DNA of 64,000 nt from JANLQX01 sp031418775 (GCA_031418775.1 JANOJN010000016.1:19313-83312), one strand, 5' to 3'. Shown: positions 34,370-42,450, numbered from the stretch's first letter. Translations and numbers: made by a program. The notes: a model not told the origin generated them from the sequence alone.

Positions 34370-34398
34370 TTGACATCTGCGAACATGTGTTCTACCAT
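34370..34398 (+). promoter_or_regulatory. Sigma-70-type promoter of the DUF222/HNH gene
   Basis: TTGACA (34370-34375), a 17-base spacer and TACCAT (34393-34398) form a near-consensus promoter. The -10 ends six bases before ATG 34405, giving a leaderless mRNA. The LexA box fills the spacer. Confidence 0.75.
34380..34393. promoter_or_regulatory. LexA (SOS) box
   Basis: CGAACATGTGTTCT matches the Gram-positive/actinobacterial LexA consensus CGAAC-N4-GTTCG in all but the last base. It lies between the -35 and -10 boxes, the classic repressing position. Confidence 0.8.
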
Positions 34399-34404
34399 GG
34401 TCGC

Positions 34405-35679
34405 ATGGCGAACACTGCTGCACAACAGATCGAGGCTCTCGCGCTTCTCTGCGTGCCGCGCAGTTCGTCCGTGCACTGGGACCCCACCACCGCCAAGATC
34501 GCCCTACAACAGCTACGCCGACTCCGGGGCGAGTTGGCCGCGCTCGAAGCAGTACTCGTCGGTGTTCTCAAGACCGAGACCGGCCGCGACACGAAAGCCG
34601 CATTGGCCCGCGGGTTCGGGATGTCGAACGGCGAAGCCCGCAAAGCTGAAGAGGTTGCTGACATCGTCGGACGAGTTCCCGGTGCCGGCGACGCTCTGGT
34701 GGATGGCGAAGTATCGGGGGAGCATCTGCGACACCTCAAACCGATCACCGACAACGACGAAGCAGCCGAACTGTTGTCGTTGGCGCCGAGTCAGTCCCCA
34801 GACGACTTCGGCAGAACGGTTGCGAAGTACCTGATCGATCGTGATGCAAAGGGCGTCCGTGCGCGGCAACAACGGGCTCGGTCCGTGAAGTTCTTCAAAG
34901 CCGACAACGGCTGCGTCGGCATGCGCGTCATCCTCCCCACCCTTGAGGGCGAGCAAGTCAAAGCCACACTCAACGCGGCGTGTGATGCAGCGTGGCGTGA
35001 TGCGCACCCTGAACGAGCTGAAACGCTTGGCGCGCACGACGACGAACCCCGCGAACAACGGCTCGCCGATGCGCTCGTGGCAGTGATGAACGGCACCGCC
35101 ACCGGCGGATCGACGCGAACAGCGATGGTCGTCACCATGCAAGCCGAAACTCTCGAATGCAAGATCCTCGGTGTCGGGCCGATCCCGACGGGAGACGCAC
35201 TCACTCTCGTCGACGACCCGCGAACCGATCTCTACGCCGCGGTCCAAGCAACCGACGGGGGGATCATGAAGTTCGGCCGGTCCCGAAGGCTTGCGTCACC
35301 GCTTCAGAAACTTGCCTTGGCGTTGCGAGACGGAGGGTTCTGCACCAAGCCCGGATGCTCTGCGCCGTGGCACCGATGCGATGCCGACCACATCGTCGAG
35401 TGGGACGATGGCGGTCTGACCGACATCGAGAACCTCCGTCACCTTTGCGGCTGCGATTGCCACCCGCATCGTCACGAAACCGGTGCCGAGATGACACGAC
35501 AACGCGACGGCACCTGGACAATCGACAACGACTTCTTCCCGCCCAGGCCACCAACTAGACCGGCCGTCAACCCACCCTGGCCACTACCAAGACCGGCCGT
35601 CAACCCACCCGACCTCGAGTTCCAACAACGACTCCGCCAACTCTGCTTCGCCGTTGGACGACCCGACCCCTACTCCTAA
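34405..35679 (+). CDS. DUF222/HNH endonuclease-domain protein (13E12 type), LexA box in promoter
   Basis: This 424-residue protein belongs to the actinobacterial family known in mycobacteria as 13E12 repeat proteins. The N-terminal DUF222 region spans about 20-270. The HNH module starts at CTKPGCSAPWHRCDADHIVEW (DH at 328-329) and continues GGLTDIENLRHLC. The tail after the HNH, CGCDCHPHRH, is richer in Cys than usual. A proline-rich 11-residue tandem repeat (RPAVNPP twice) lies near the C-terminus. Several mycobacterial relatives are known LexA targets, and the LexA box here agrees. A role in DNA damage or mobile-element biology is plausible but unproved. Confidence 0.88.
   Translation: MANTAAQQIEALALLCVPRSSSVHWDPTTAKIALQQLRRLRGELAALEAVLVGVLKTETGRDTKAALARGFGMSNGEARKAEEVADIVGRVPGAGDALVDGEVSGEHLRHLKPITDNDEAAELLSLAPSQSPDDFGRTVAKYLIDRDAKGVRARQQRARSVKFFKADNGCVGMRVILPTLEGEQVKATLNAACDAAWRDAHPERAETLGAHDDEPREQRLADALVAVMNGTATGGSTRTAMVVTMQAETLECKILGVGPIPTGDALTLVDDPRTDLYAAVQATDGGIMKFGRSRRLASPLQKLALALRDGGFCTKPGCSAPWHRCDADHIVEWDDGGLTDIENLRHLCGCDCHPHRHETGAEMTRQRDGTWTIDNDFFPPRPPTRPAVNPPWPLPRPAVNPPDLEFQQRLRQLCFAVGRPDPYS
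35557..35610 (+). repeat. In-frame 21-bp direct repeat in the HNH gene
   Basis: The same 21 bases occur at 35557-35577 and 35590-35610 with a 33-base period. They encode RPAVNPP twice in the proline-rich tail. Confidence 0.85.
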
Positions 35680-35822
35680 CGCAACTCCTGAGTCGTCACC
35701 CGTTCCTAGACAACTGAACCTCCTGGCCGGAGAGCCAGCCGTTACCGACGACTTCGGCACGGTAGCCGTCGGTCGCGCCGAGATGGCGGAAATCTCCGGT
35801 CGGCCGTAGCCTCGAAGTTCTC

Positions 35823-36878
35823 ATGCGTAGCGCCAAAGACTTCTTCAAACCCCTTGCTGTCGGAGCGCCTGCTCCCGTTCGCGAGATCCCCTTCCGGCCG
35901 AGCCGGATGATCCACTTCTTCCCACCGTCGAACGCCAAGATGGTCGCCAAAGTGGGCGAGATCGCTCCCACGGTCGACATCCTCCTCGGCAACCTCGAAG
36001 ACGGAGTGCCGGCAACAGACAAGGAGGCGGCGAGGGCCGGGTTGGTCCAGGTCGCGAAGACCGTCGACATGGGCGATACCCAGCTGTGGACCCGCGTGAA
36101 CAGCCTTGACTCGCCTTGGGCTCTCGACGACCTCACCACGCTGGTCACCGAAGTGGGCGACAAGCTCGACGTGATCATGATCCCGAAGGTCGAGGGAGCC
36201 GAGGACATCCACTACGTCGACAGGTTGCTCGCCCAGCTCGAAGCGAAGGCGGGTCTGACCAAGCCGCTCCTCGTCCACGCGATTCTGGAGACCGCCCGCG
36301 GTATGGCGAACGTCGAGGAGATCTGCGGCGCCTCCCCGCGCATGCAAGGCCTCTCCCTCGGTCCGGCCGACCTTGCTGCGAACCGCCGCATGAAGACCAC
36401 GCGGGTCGGTGGCGGCCACCCCGACTACCTCGTCCGGGACGACCCCGCACCTGACGCTACGGACGCCCCTCGGGCCACCCATCAGCAGGACCTTTGGCAC
36501 TACACGATGGCCCGCATGGTCGATGCCTGCGTGATGCACGGCATCCTGCCGTTCTACGGACCGTTCGGCGACATCAAGGACACCGTGGCGTGCGAAGACC
36601 AGTTCCGCAACGCCTATCTGCTCGGCTGCGTCGGGGCGTGGAGCCTCCACCCGGTGCAGATCGACATTGCCAAGCGGGTGTTCTCGCCCCGGCCATCCGA
36701 CGTGGCTCAGGCCCAACGGGTCATCGATGCCATGGGCGACGGCACGGGGGCGATCATGCTCGACGGGAAGATGGAGGACGACGCCTCGGTGAAGCAGTGC
36801 CGGGTGGTCGTGGAGCTGGCCAAGTCGCTCTCTGCCCGTGACCCAGAACTTGCTGCCGCGTACGGCTTCGCGAAGTAA
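35823..36878 (+). CDS. HpcH/HpaI-family CoA lyase (malyl-CoA lyase-like)
   Basis: This is a 351-residue TIM-barrel lyase. LGNLEDGVPATDKEAARAGL (metal and acid residues), VIMIPKVEGAEDI, ETARGMANVEEI and GLSLGPADLAANR are the pattern of L-malyl-CoA / beta-methylmalyl-CoA lyases, which cleave to glyoxylate plus acetyl- or propionyl-CoA. It is longer than CitE and close to Mcl1. A second lyase gene follows after 23 bases. Such pairs occur in glyoxylate-assimilating or 3-hydroxypropionate-type routes, but no other gene of these pathways is here. Confidence 0.8.
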   Translation: MRSAKDFFKPLAVGAPAPVREIPFRPSRMIHFFPPSNAKMVAKVGEIAPTVDILLGNLEDGVPATDKEAARAGLVQVAKTVDMGDTQLWTRVNSLDSPWALDDLTTLVTEVGDKLDVIMIPKVEGAEDIHYVDRLLAQLEAKAGLTKPLLVHAILETARGMANVEEICGASPRMQGLSLGPADLAANRRMKTTRVGGGHPDYLVRDDPAPDATDAPRATHQQDLWHYTMARMVDACVMHGILPFYGPFGDIKDTVACEDQFRNAYLLGCVGAWSLHPVQIDIAKRVFSPRPSDVAQAQRVIDAMGDGTGAIMLDGKMEDDASVKQCRVVVELAKSLSARDPELAAAYGFAK

Positions 36879-36901
36879 TACGCGTACCTAGGGAATCCAT
36901 C

Positions 36902-37768
36902 ATGACTGATCTTCGCCCCCGCCGCTCCGTGCTCTACATGCCGGCCGCGAACGAACGTGCGCTGGAAAAGGCGCAAACGATCCCGTCCGATGCGCTCATC
37001 TTTGATCTCGAAGATGCGGTAGCAACTGACGCCAAGGAGCAAGCGCGCGCCAATGCCGTCGCCGCCGCGCGCTCGGGTGCCTACGGACGACGCGAGATCA
37101 CCATCCGCTGCAACGGCCTCGACACTGCGTGGGGTGCCGCCGACATCGCCGCGGCGGCAACGTCGACCGCGGCGGCCGTGGTCATCCCGAAGGTGTCATC
37201 GGTCGCCACGCTCGAAGCGGTTTCTCAAGCGCTCGACGCCGCCGGTGCGCCTGCCGAGATGCGGATATGGGCGATGGTCGAGACACCCACGGCCATCTTC
37301 GACGTACGGGCGATCGCCGCGCACCCCCGCGTCAACGTGTTGGTCATGGGAACGAACGACCTTGCGAAGGAACTCCGAGCGGCGCAGATACTTGGCCGGG
37401 CACCATTGCTTCCGCATCTGGCAACGGCTCTGCTCGGCGCCCGCGAGGCCGGCGTGAGCATTCTCGACGGAGTGTTCAACGACGTGAAAGACCCCGATGG
37501 CTTCCGGGCCGAGTGCATCGTCGGCGCGCAGATGGGTTTCGACGGCAAGACTCTGATCCACCCCAGTCAGGTCGAACCGTGCAACGAGGTGTGGGCCCCT
37601 ACCGAGGCGGAGACACTCCACGCCCGACGCGTGATTGCCGCGTTCGACGAAGCCGTCGCCGACGGCCGCGGCGTGGTCACGGTCGACGGTCGGATGATCG
37701 AGAATCTCCACGTCGACAACGCGCGGCGCACGCTCGCCGTGGCCGACGCGATCGCTGCGCTCGGCTGA
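36902..37768 (+). CDS. HpcH/HpaI-family CoA-ester lyase (CitE / malyl-CoA thioesterase-like)
   Basis: This is a 288-residue TIM-barrel protein of the CitE-like group. RRSVLYMPAANERALEKA, IFDLEDAVATDAKEQAR (metal-binding Asp/Glu), VIPKVSS, MVETPTAIFD and GFDGKTLIHPSQV are all present. Homologues include stand-alone citramalyl-CoA lyase and (S)-malyl-CoA thioesterase (Mcl2). No citrate lyase alpha or gamma subunit is nearby, so citrate cleavage is unlikely. It is probably co-transcribed with the preceding lyase gene. Confidence 0.85.
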   Translation: MTDLRPRRSVLYMPAANERALEKAQTIPSDALIFDLEDAVATDAKEQARANAVAAARSGAYGRREITIRCNGLDTAWGAADIAAAATSTAAAVVIPKVSSVATLEAVSQALDAAGAPAEMRIWAMVETPTAIFDVRAIAAHPRVNVLVMGTNDLAKELRAAQILGRAPLLPHLATALLGAREAGVSILDGVFNDVKDPDGFRAECIVGAQMGFDGKTLIHPSQVEPCNEVWAPTEAETLHARRVIAAFDEAVADGRGVVTVDGRMIENLHVDNARRTLAVADAIAALG

Positions 37769-37773
37769 GCTGG

Positions 37774-38160
37774 TCAACGCGGAGGGCGGCGCCCGCGGAA
37801 GAACGAGGCGAGGGCGCGGCCGAACCGGCCGAGCACGTCCTGGCCTCTCGACGGGTTGGCCCATCCTCCGACAGGAGGCGGCGATGACGGATCGCGTTCG
37901 TCGGGCTTTGCGACCTCCGGTCGTACCCGCCGCCGCATCTTCGTCACCCACCACAGCCCGAACCCGGTGAAGACCCCGAGGAACGATGCGGAGGACAACG
38001 CACGTGGCCACGCCACGCCGTTGGACTTGACGATCAGCAACTGCACAACGAACGCCACGACCCCGACGATCACACATGCCCGCGTCGAGGCCAACGTTCG
38101 CCTCGGTTCGCGGAGTTCATCGCTGGCCGGATCCTCGGGTCGGACCGCTTCGTCTTCCAT
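37774..38160 (-). CDS. Small two-span membrane protein, third gene of the nuclease operon
   Basis: This is a 128-residue protein with two predicted membrane segments (ACVIVGVVAFVVQLLIV and ASFLGVFTGFGLWWV). A long basic, proline-rich cytoplasmic tail ends in FFRGRRPPR. No family is recognised. It starts four bases after the stop of the RecB-like nuclease gene on the same strand, so it is very probably translated from the same mRNA. Whether it functions with the nucleases is unknown. Confidence 0.7.
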   Translation of the reverse strand: MEDEAVRPEDPASDELREPRRTLASTRACVIVGVVAFVVQLLIVKSNGVAWPRALSSASFLGVFTGFGLWWVTKMRRRVRPEVAKPDERDPSSPPPVGGWANPSRGQDVLGRFGRALASFFRGRRPPR

Positions 38161-38164
38161 GCCG

Positions 38165-38989
38165 TCAGTCTCCTCCGAGCGAACCACGACCGCGAGACGC
38201 CGAGAACGGACACGTGTGCTGGTAGGCGCATGTGCTGCAGGCCCACGGGGACGGGGTGGCCGAGAAGCGACGCTCGCCGCGGATGCGTTCGTCCACCTCT
38301 TGCACGAAAGCGATGGCGCGCCGGATCGTTGCCTCGTCGAAGTCCAGCGACACGACGAAGCTCCCGGTCGACCTGAGGGCCTCGTAGGAGACCCGCACTC
38401 CGGTGACCCGGCGACCGGACCGGGCGATCGGATGAGCGAGCGCGAGGAGACCGTAGAGCAGCGCGGCGGGATCGTCGTCGATCGATTCGGCGACGTGCCC
38501 GCTCTTGTAATCACGAACTTCGAGAATCCCGTCGTGGTGCAGCCATAGCGCGTCGATACGTCCACGTACGATCACGTTGCGACGAGCACGGAACCACTGG
38601 AGATCGCATTCGCCGTCCACGTAGTGGACGTCGTCGCCGTGAACGGTTGATGGGCACAGCTCGCGGTGGGCCAGGATCCGCTGTGACAGCCATGCCGACT
38701 GCGGGGACGTCGGGTCCAGGAACCCCGCATCGTCATGACCTGCCATCGGAGCATGCCGAAGTCGGAGTTCGCGATGCAGGGAGAGCCCGAGGGCGAGTTC
38801 CTCGGTCTGTTCGGCCGCATCAGGGTCTGGTTCGAGGCGTAGAACGTGGGCCAAGCCGTACCGGCGTGGGCACGCGGCGAGATCCCGCGCCTTCGACGCC
38901 GTGATCACGAGCACGCCGGGAGACGGCTGGAACGGTGCTCCCAGGTCATCTTCGGTCCATGCGTCCCGGCTCGCCGCGAGTCGGCTCAT
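38165..38989 (-). CDS. PD-(D/E)XK nuclease, RecB/Cas4-like, with putative Fe-S cluster
   Basis: This is a 274-residue stand-alone nuclease domain. The catalytic core is GRIDALW (D146) and LEVRDYKSG (D160-Y-K162), the RecB-type motif. C40 (LAACPRRYG) together with C251, C254 and C260 (CSTCAYQHTC) reproduces the one-plus-three cysteine layout of the 4Fe-4S cluster of Cas4, AddB and related exonucleases. It overlaps the upstream nuclease-like gene by four bases (ATGA) and is followed by a membrane protein gene. DNA end processing is the likely activity. Confidence 0.88.
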   Translation of the reverse strand: MSRLAASRDAWTEDDLGAPFQPSPGVLVITASKARDLAACPRRYGLAHVLRLEPDPDAAEQTEELALGLSLHRELRLRHAPMAGHDDAGFLDPTSPQSAWLSQRILAHRELCPSTVHGDDVHYVDGECDLQWFRARRNVIVRGRIDALWLHHDGILEVRDYKSGHVAESIDDDPAALLYGLLALAHPIARSGRRVTGVRVSYEALRSTGSFVVSLDFDEATIRRAIAFVQEVDERIRGERRFSATPSPWACSTCAYQHTCPFSASRGRGSLGGD

Positions 38990-39828
38990 GGACGCAGCGT
39001 CGGTTCGACGGATGGGCTCAGTCGTGCGGCAAGGTCGTGATCAGTGGTCGACGAAACGGCGGCACACGAACGAATCGCCGGGCATGCGTCGCACCACCAA
39101 CCCGGCGTCTCGATGGGATCGATCAGCACCAACTCGACCATGGCATTGAGCTGTTGGGCAGCCGCGCTGACCATAGACGTCGTGATGTCGGTGTTTCGCT
39201 CTGACGGTGAAGCGCCGAGCCACAGGTGTCGAACTCGGGCGAGCACGTCGATGTCGGTGGGCGCTCCCTGGGTGATCAGAAGAGTGAGGAGGGCGTCGTT
39301 GTCGATGTCGACGGGTGCCGTCGTAGCGTCTTCGGCGATCGATTCGTCGTGCACCTCGTGCTCGGTGGAATACGACGTGACGCGCCGTGTTCCGAGATGA
39401 ACGCGCCGTATCTCGATGACGCGCGTCGCCCGATCGACCACGGTCGTGTCGCAGCGTCCCGTGAGACGGAAACGTCCTGTCCGACTTGGCCGCTCCAGGA
39501 ACTCGCCGGCGCTCGGGTGGAGCGACACGAGATCGTCGCCGACGAACTCGCTGTAGGCCTGCACGGCCCGCATGAATCGCGATCGTTCCTCCGCCGAAAG
39601 CCCCGGGGGAGGGTTCTCGTCGAGCGTGTCGGCAACGGTTACGTTTCGCTGGTCGGCCACCTCATGGGCGACGCGAATTGCCTCGCGTACCGCAGCGTCG
39701 AGGCGGAATGCGCCCTTGGCGACCGGCCGGGGCTTTGTCTCCGGATCCAGGATGGTGGCGAGAAAGCGACGACAGCGTTGCGCCGAAGTAAGACGACCGA
39801 GGCTCAGTGACGCGACTGCTACTGCCAC
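38986..39828 (-). CDS. Degenerate PD-(D/E)XK nuclease-like protein with conserved cysteines
   Basis: This 280-residue protein looks like a diverged partner of the next gene. A single N-terminal C19 (QRCRRF) and a C-terminal C246-x2-C249-x5-C255 have exactly the spacing of the downstream nuclease's cluster. The core region reads LTGRCDTTV (D127) and VIEIRRVH, so the D-Y-K of the active enzyme is E139-I-R141; the catalytic lysine is replaced. It may be a structural, DNA-binding subunit. CAGGAT lies six bases before GTG 39828, so this gene starts the operon. Confidence 0.7.
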   Translation of the reverse strand: MAVAVASLSLGRLTSAQRCRRFLATILDPETKPRPVAKGAFRLDAAVREAIRVAHEVADQRNVTVADTLDENPPPGLSAEERSRFMRAVQAYSEFVGDDLVSLHPSAGEFLERPSRTGRFRLTGRCDTTVVDRATRVIEIRRVHLGTRRVTSYSTEHEVHDESIAEDATTAPVDIDNDALLTLLITQGAPTDIDVLARVRHLWLGASPSERNTDITTSMVSAAAQQLNAMVELVLIDPIETPGWWCDACPAIRSCAAVSSTTDHDLAARLSPSVEPTLRP

Positions 39829-39858
39829 GACGTCATCCTGCCGAGGTCGGAGAAACGG

Positions 39859-40200
39859 TCAGTCGAACTTGGGAACGTAGCCGCCGCGGCCCATGGAACG
39901 GCTCTCGTCGATGTCCATCTCTTCGACTCCGCCAATGACCTCGGTGACCCACGGGAGGCGGTCTTTGAGGATGCGGTTCACGCCGGCCTGCAGCGTGGTC
40001 GACGAGACCGCGCACGAACTGCACGAACCCTGAAGGCGCACTTCGACGACTCCGGTTTCGACATCTACCGACGTGAGTGCGAGGTCACCGCCGTCCTGCT
40101 GAACGACGGGACGGATCAGTTCGATGACGCTCTGCAACGCCTTCATCCGCTCGGTGCGGGCGTCGTCGGAGAGCACAGCGGTGTCAGTCATGGCCAACAT
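39859..40200 (-). CDS. NifU-like C-terminal domain protein (Nfu Fe-S carrier)
   Basis: This is a 113-residue Nfu-domain protein. RPVVQQDGGDLALTSV and the cluster-binding C60-S-S-C63 (LQGSCSSCAVSSTTL) are diagnostic; it would carry and deliver a 4Fe-4S cluster to target enzymes. The ATG at 40200 follows GAGGAAG closely; ATG 40191 is an alternative start. It is intact, in contrast to the decayed NfuA-like gene 2 kb away, and may cover its function. Confidence 0.9.
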   Translation of the reverse strand: MLAMTDTAVLSDDARTERMKALQSVIELIRPVVQQDGGDLALTSVDVETGVVEVRLQGSCSSCAVSSTTLQAGVNRILKDRLPWVTEVIGGVEEMDIDESRSMGRGGYVPKFD

Positions 40201-40306
40201 TCTTCCTCATCTCCGAGGTTTGCACTACCCCGGTAGGAGAAACCCTCCTGGAATCCCTCAGCCACGGTCGGACCGCAGTTCTTCCCTCGTCGGGAAGCGA
40301 GAGCCG

Positions 40307-41077
40307 TCAGATCGTCGCGCCGCCGTCGCACACGATGGTCTGGCCGGTCGTGAACGCTCCCGCACTCGAGGCGAGGAACACCGCGGCCCCGGCGATCTCG
40401 TCGGGCTCGCCGATGCGGCGCAGCGCCGATCCTGAGGTTGCGTTCTTCAGGATCTCCTCGTTCTCCCACAAGTACTTGGCGAAGTCTGTCCGCACGAGCC
40501 CGGGGGCGACGGCATTTGCCCGAACGTTGAACGGGCCGTATTCGACGGCGATGTTCCGGGCCATCTGCATGTCGGCTGCCTTCGAGATCCCATATGCGCC
40601 GAGGATCGCGTTTCCGCGCAAGCCACCGATCGACGAGACGATGATGATCGATCCCTGCCGGCGGTCCTTCATCGACGGGAGGACCATGCCGCACAGCCAG
40701 TGGTTCGACCGGATGTTCGAGGCCATGATCTTGTCGAAGGCATCGTCGGGGATCTCGGTCATCGGACCGGCGAACGGGTTGATCGCCGCGTTGCAGACCA
40801 GGATGTCGACGGGTCCGAGTGCGGTGACGGTCTTGTCGACGAGCGCCTGCAGCTGATCCTTGTATCCGATGTTGCAGGGAACCGACATCGCCGACCCCGA
40901 GTAGCCGGCTGCGTTGATCTCCGCGGTCACGGCTTCGCACGCGTCGGCCTTGCGGCTGGAGATCACCACGTTCGCGCCGTGCTGGGCCATGCGGAAGGCG
41001 ATGGCCTTGCCGATGCCCTTGGTGGAGCCGGTGATGATCGCGGTCTTGCCGGTCAGGTCGAAGAGCGAGTCGGACAT
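40307..41077 (-). CDS. Short-chain dehydrogenase/reductase
   Basis: This is a 256-residue NAD(P)-dependent oxidoreductase. The cofactor loop is TGSTKGIGKA (residues about 16-25), NAA is present as CNAAINP, the catalytic Ser is in IIIVSSIGG, and the Tyr-x3-Lys is YGISK. DGGATI closes the protein. The ATG at 41077 has AAGGGAAGA upstream. The SDR class is classical; the substrate (a hydroxyacyl-CoA, sugar or steroid-type alcohol) cannot be deduced. Confidence 0.9.
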   Translation of the reverse strand: MSDSLFDLTGKTAIITGSTKGIGKAIAFRMAQHGANVVISSRKADACEAVTAEINAAGYSGSAMSVPCNIGYKDQLQALVDKTVTALGPVDILVCNAAINPFAGPMTEIPDDAFDKIMASNIRSNHWLCGMVLPSMKDRRQGSIIIVSSIGGLRGNAILGAYGISKAADMQMARNIAVEYGPFNVRANAVAPGLVRTDFAKYLWENEEILKNATSGSALRRIGEPDEIAGAAVFLASSAGAFTTGQTIVCDGGATI

Positions 41078-41252
41078 GGGTCTTCCCTTGGTCGGTGAAA
41101 CGAGAACGCTGACGAGGCTAGGACGAGGAGGGCGCCACAGGCCAACGGGGCTCGGTGGCCCACGGGCGTCGACCCCTGTCCTTCGCCCCGAGCGACGTAA
41201 ACGGTGCGTGTCCCGGCCTCCACCAGCGGCGAGCCACCTGGCTACGTCTCGG

Positions 41253-41897
41253 CTACCAGGTGTTCCAGTGGGTGAGGGCCGCGGAGTCGAGGCGGGGTGC
41301 GGGTTTGAAGTCGGTGCCCAGCGTGTAGGCAAGCGGCGTCAGCCCCCCCTGCGTGACCTCGTCGAAGGGGATGCCGAGGATCTCGGCGGCCTCGCGCTCG
41401 TAGACGAGGTGCAGCGTTGTCCATGCGGTGCCGAGGCCTCGGGCCCGCGCGGCGAGCATGAAGCTCCAGAACGCCGGGAGAAGCGAACCCCATTGGCTCG
41501 CCTGCGCGAACACCGGCAGCTTCTCCGGCACGCGGCCGGTCATGCACGGGATGACCATGTAGGGCACACGGTGGAACTCCTCTCGCAGGAACGTCGCCGA
41601 GTCTCTGATCGCCCCGGCGCGTTCGGTGCGCGTATCCCCGATGCCGAAATCGTTGTTGCTCTGGCCGACGTAGGGGTCGAAGGCCTTCCCATACAGGTCG
41701 GCGATGGCCTGCTTCTTGGCAGGGTCGTCGATGATCATGAAGTGCCAGTGCTGGCGGTTCGATCCGGTCGGCGCCTGGAACGCGAGATCCACGCATTCCT
41801 GGACGAGTTCGCGGGGGACAGGTCGGTCGAAGTCCAGCCGCTTGCGGACTGCCCGGGTCGTGGCGAGGACGTCATCGGCGGAGAGGTTGAGGGTCAT
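41253..41897 (-). CDS. Nitroreductase-family FMN oxidoreductase
   Basis: This is a 214-residue flavoprotein. TRAVRKRLDFDRPV, LAFQAPTGSNRQHWHFMII (FMN-binding Ser/Asn) and LGTAWTTLHLVYEREAAEILGI identify the nitroreductase fold. It acts as an FMN homodimer reducing nitro compounds, quinones or other acceptors with NAD(P)H. The physiological substrate is unknown. The gene is followed by a gap of 175 bases before the SDR start, so it probably has its own transcript. Confidence 0.88.
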   Translation of the reverse strand: MTLNLSADDVLATTRAVRKRLDFDRPVPRELVQECVDLAFQAPTGSNRQHWHFMIIDDPAKKQAIADLYGKAFDPYVGQSNNDFGIGDTRTERAGAIRDSATFLREEFHRVPYMVIPCMTGRVPEKLPVFAQASQWGSLLPAFWSFMLAARARGLGTAWTTLHLVYEREAAEILGIPFDEVTQGGLTPLAYTLGTDFKPAPRLDSAALTHWNTW

Positions 41898-41969
41898 GCC
41901 ATCGGGTCTACCGGCAGCCGCTCAGCTCGACCAAGTCACCCGGCACCCGTCAGGCGGACCCGAGAAATG

Positions 41970-42006
41970 AAAAGTCCCGCTCGTGACGGAATCGAGCGGG
42001 ACTTTT
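41970..42006 (-). terminator. Intrinsic terminator
   Basis: Perfect 14-base arms (aaaagtcccgctcg and complement) enclose a nine-base loop, with A/T tracts at both ends. On the minus strand it lies downstream of the NfuA-like pseudogene and ends its transcript. This is the strongest terminator in the window. Confidence 0.85.
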
Positions 42007-42108
42007 CGGTGAACCAACGGTGACGGATTTCCGTTGATTCGAGTTCTCCAACGGCGGCTCGGACCAAAGAGTCGCGGACATGATGTGTGACTCACGTCAC
42101 GTCGGTGG

Positions 42109-42443
42109 TCAGGTGTAGAAGGGGCTGTCGCCTGATGCGTGATCGGTCACGTCGACGACCGTGGTGATCTCGGGGCAGGCATCCTTGATGGCGACCTCGA
42201 TGCCCTGACGAAGCGTTGCCTTTGACATCGCGCATCCCTGGCAACCGCCGCCCATGGTGACGTCTCGGAGAGCGGCTGGAAGTACATCTCGTAGGCCCAA
42301 CGCGGGCCGTTCGTGGTGCCGACCTCGAGCCAGAGCGCAAGGGAGTCGGCATCGAGTTCGGCAGCGCGTGCGTCGAATACCGTTGCACGGGCTCCGTCGG
42401 TCACCGTGAGCACGATGGTGGACCGGTCGAGGATGTCAGTCAT
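42109..42443 (-). pseudogene. NfuA-like Fe-S protein gene with internal deletion
   Basis: The 5' part (from ATG 42443) encodes a HesB/A-type-like domain (STIVLTVTDGARATVF to YEMYFQPL). The 3' part, in another frame, encodes the end of an Nfu domain (VTMGGGCQGCAMSKATL to DVTDHASGDSPFY) including the C-x2-C. In related NifU-family proteins these blocks are separated by roughly 110 residues, including the AxHGG segment; here they abut near 42255-42275. An internal deletion that is not a multiple of three is the simplest explanation. TACCAT still sits seven bases before the start, and a strong terminator follows. Confidence 0.8.
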
Positions 42444-42450
42444 GGCTTCC

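Larger units (their letters stand above)
34119..34404. other. Gene-poor, AT-richer spacer upstream of the DUF222/HNH gene
   Basis: This 286-base gap is visibly lower in GC than its surroundings. It contains a 61-codon open frame (34166-34351) without a recognisable product or start signal, and short AT-rich repeats (atcatat twice near 34218-34238). The only functional element seen is the LexA-controlled promoter at its right end. Confidence 0.5.

Noticed and set aside
37774..39828. A CRISPR-Cas locus suggested by the Cas4-like nuclease
   Set aside because: No Cas1, Cas2, effector gene or repeat array is anywhere in the window; the nuclease is a stand-alone RecB-like protein.
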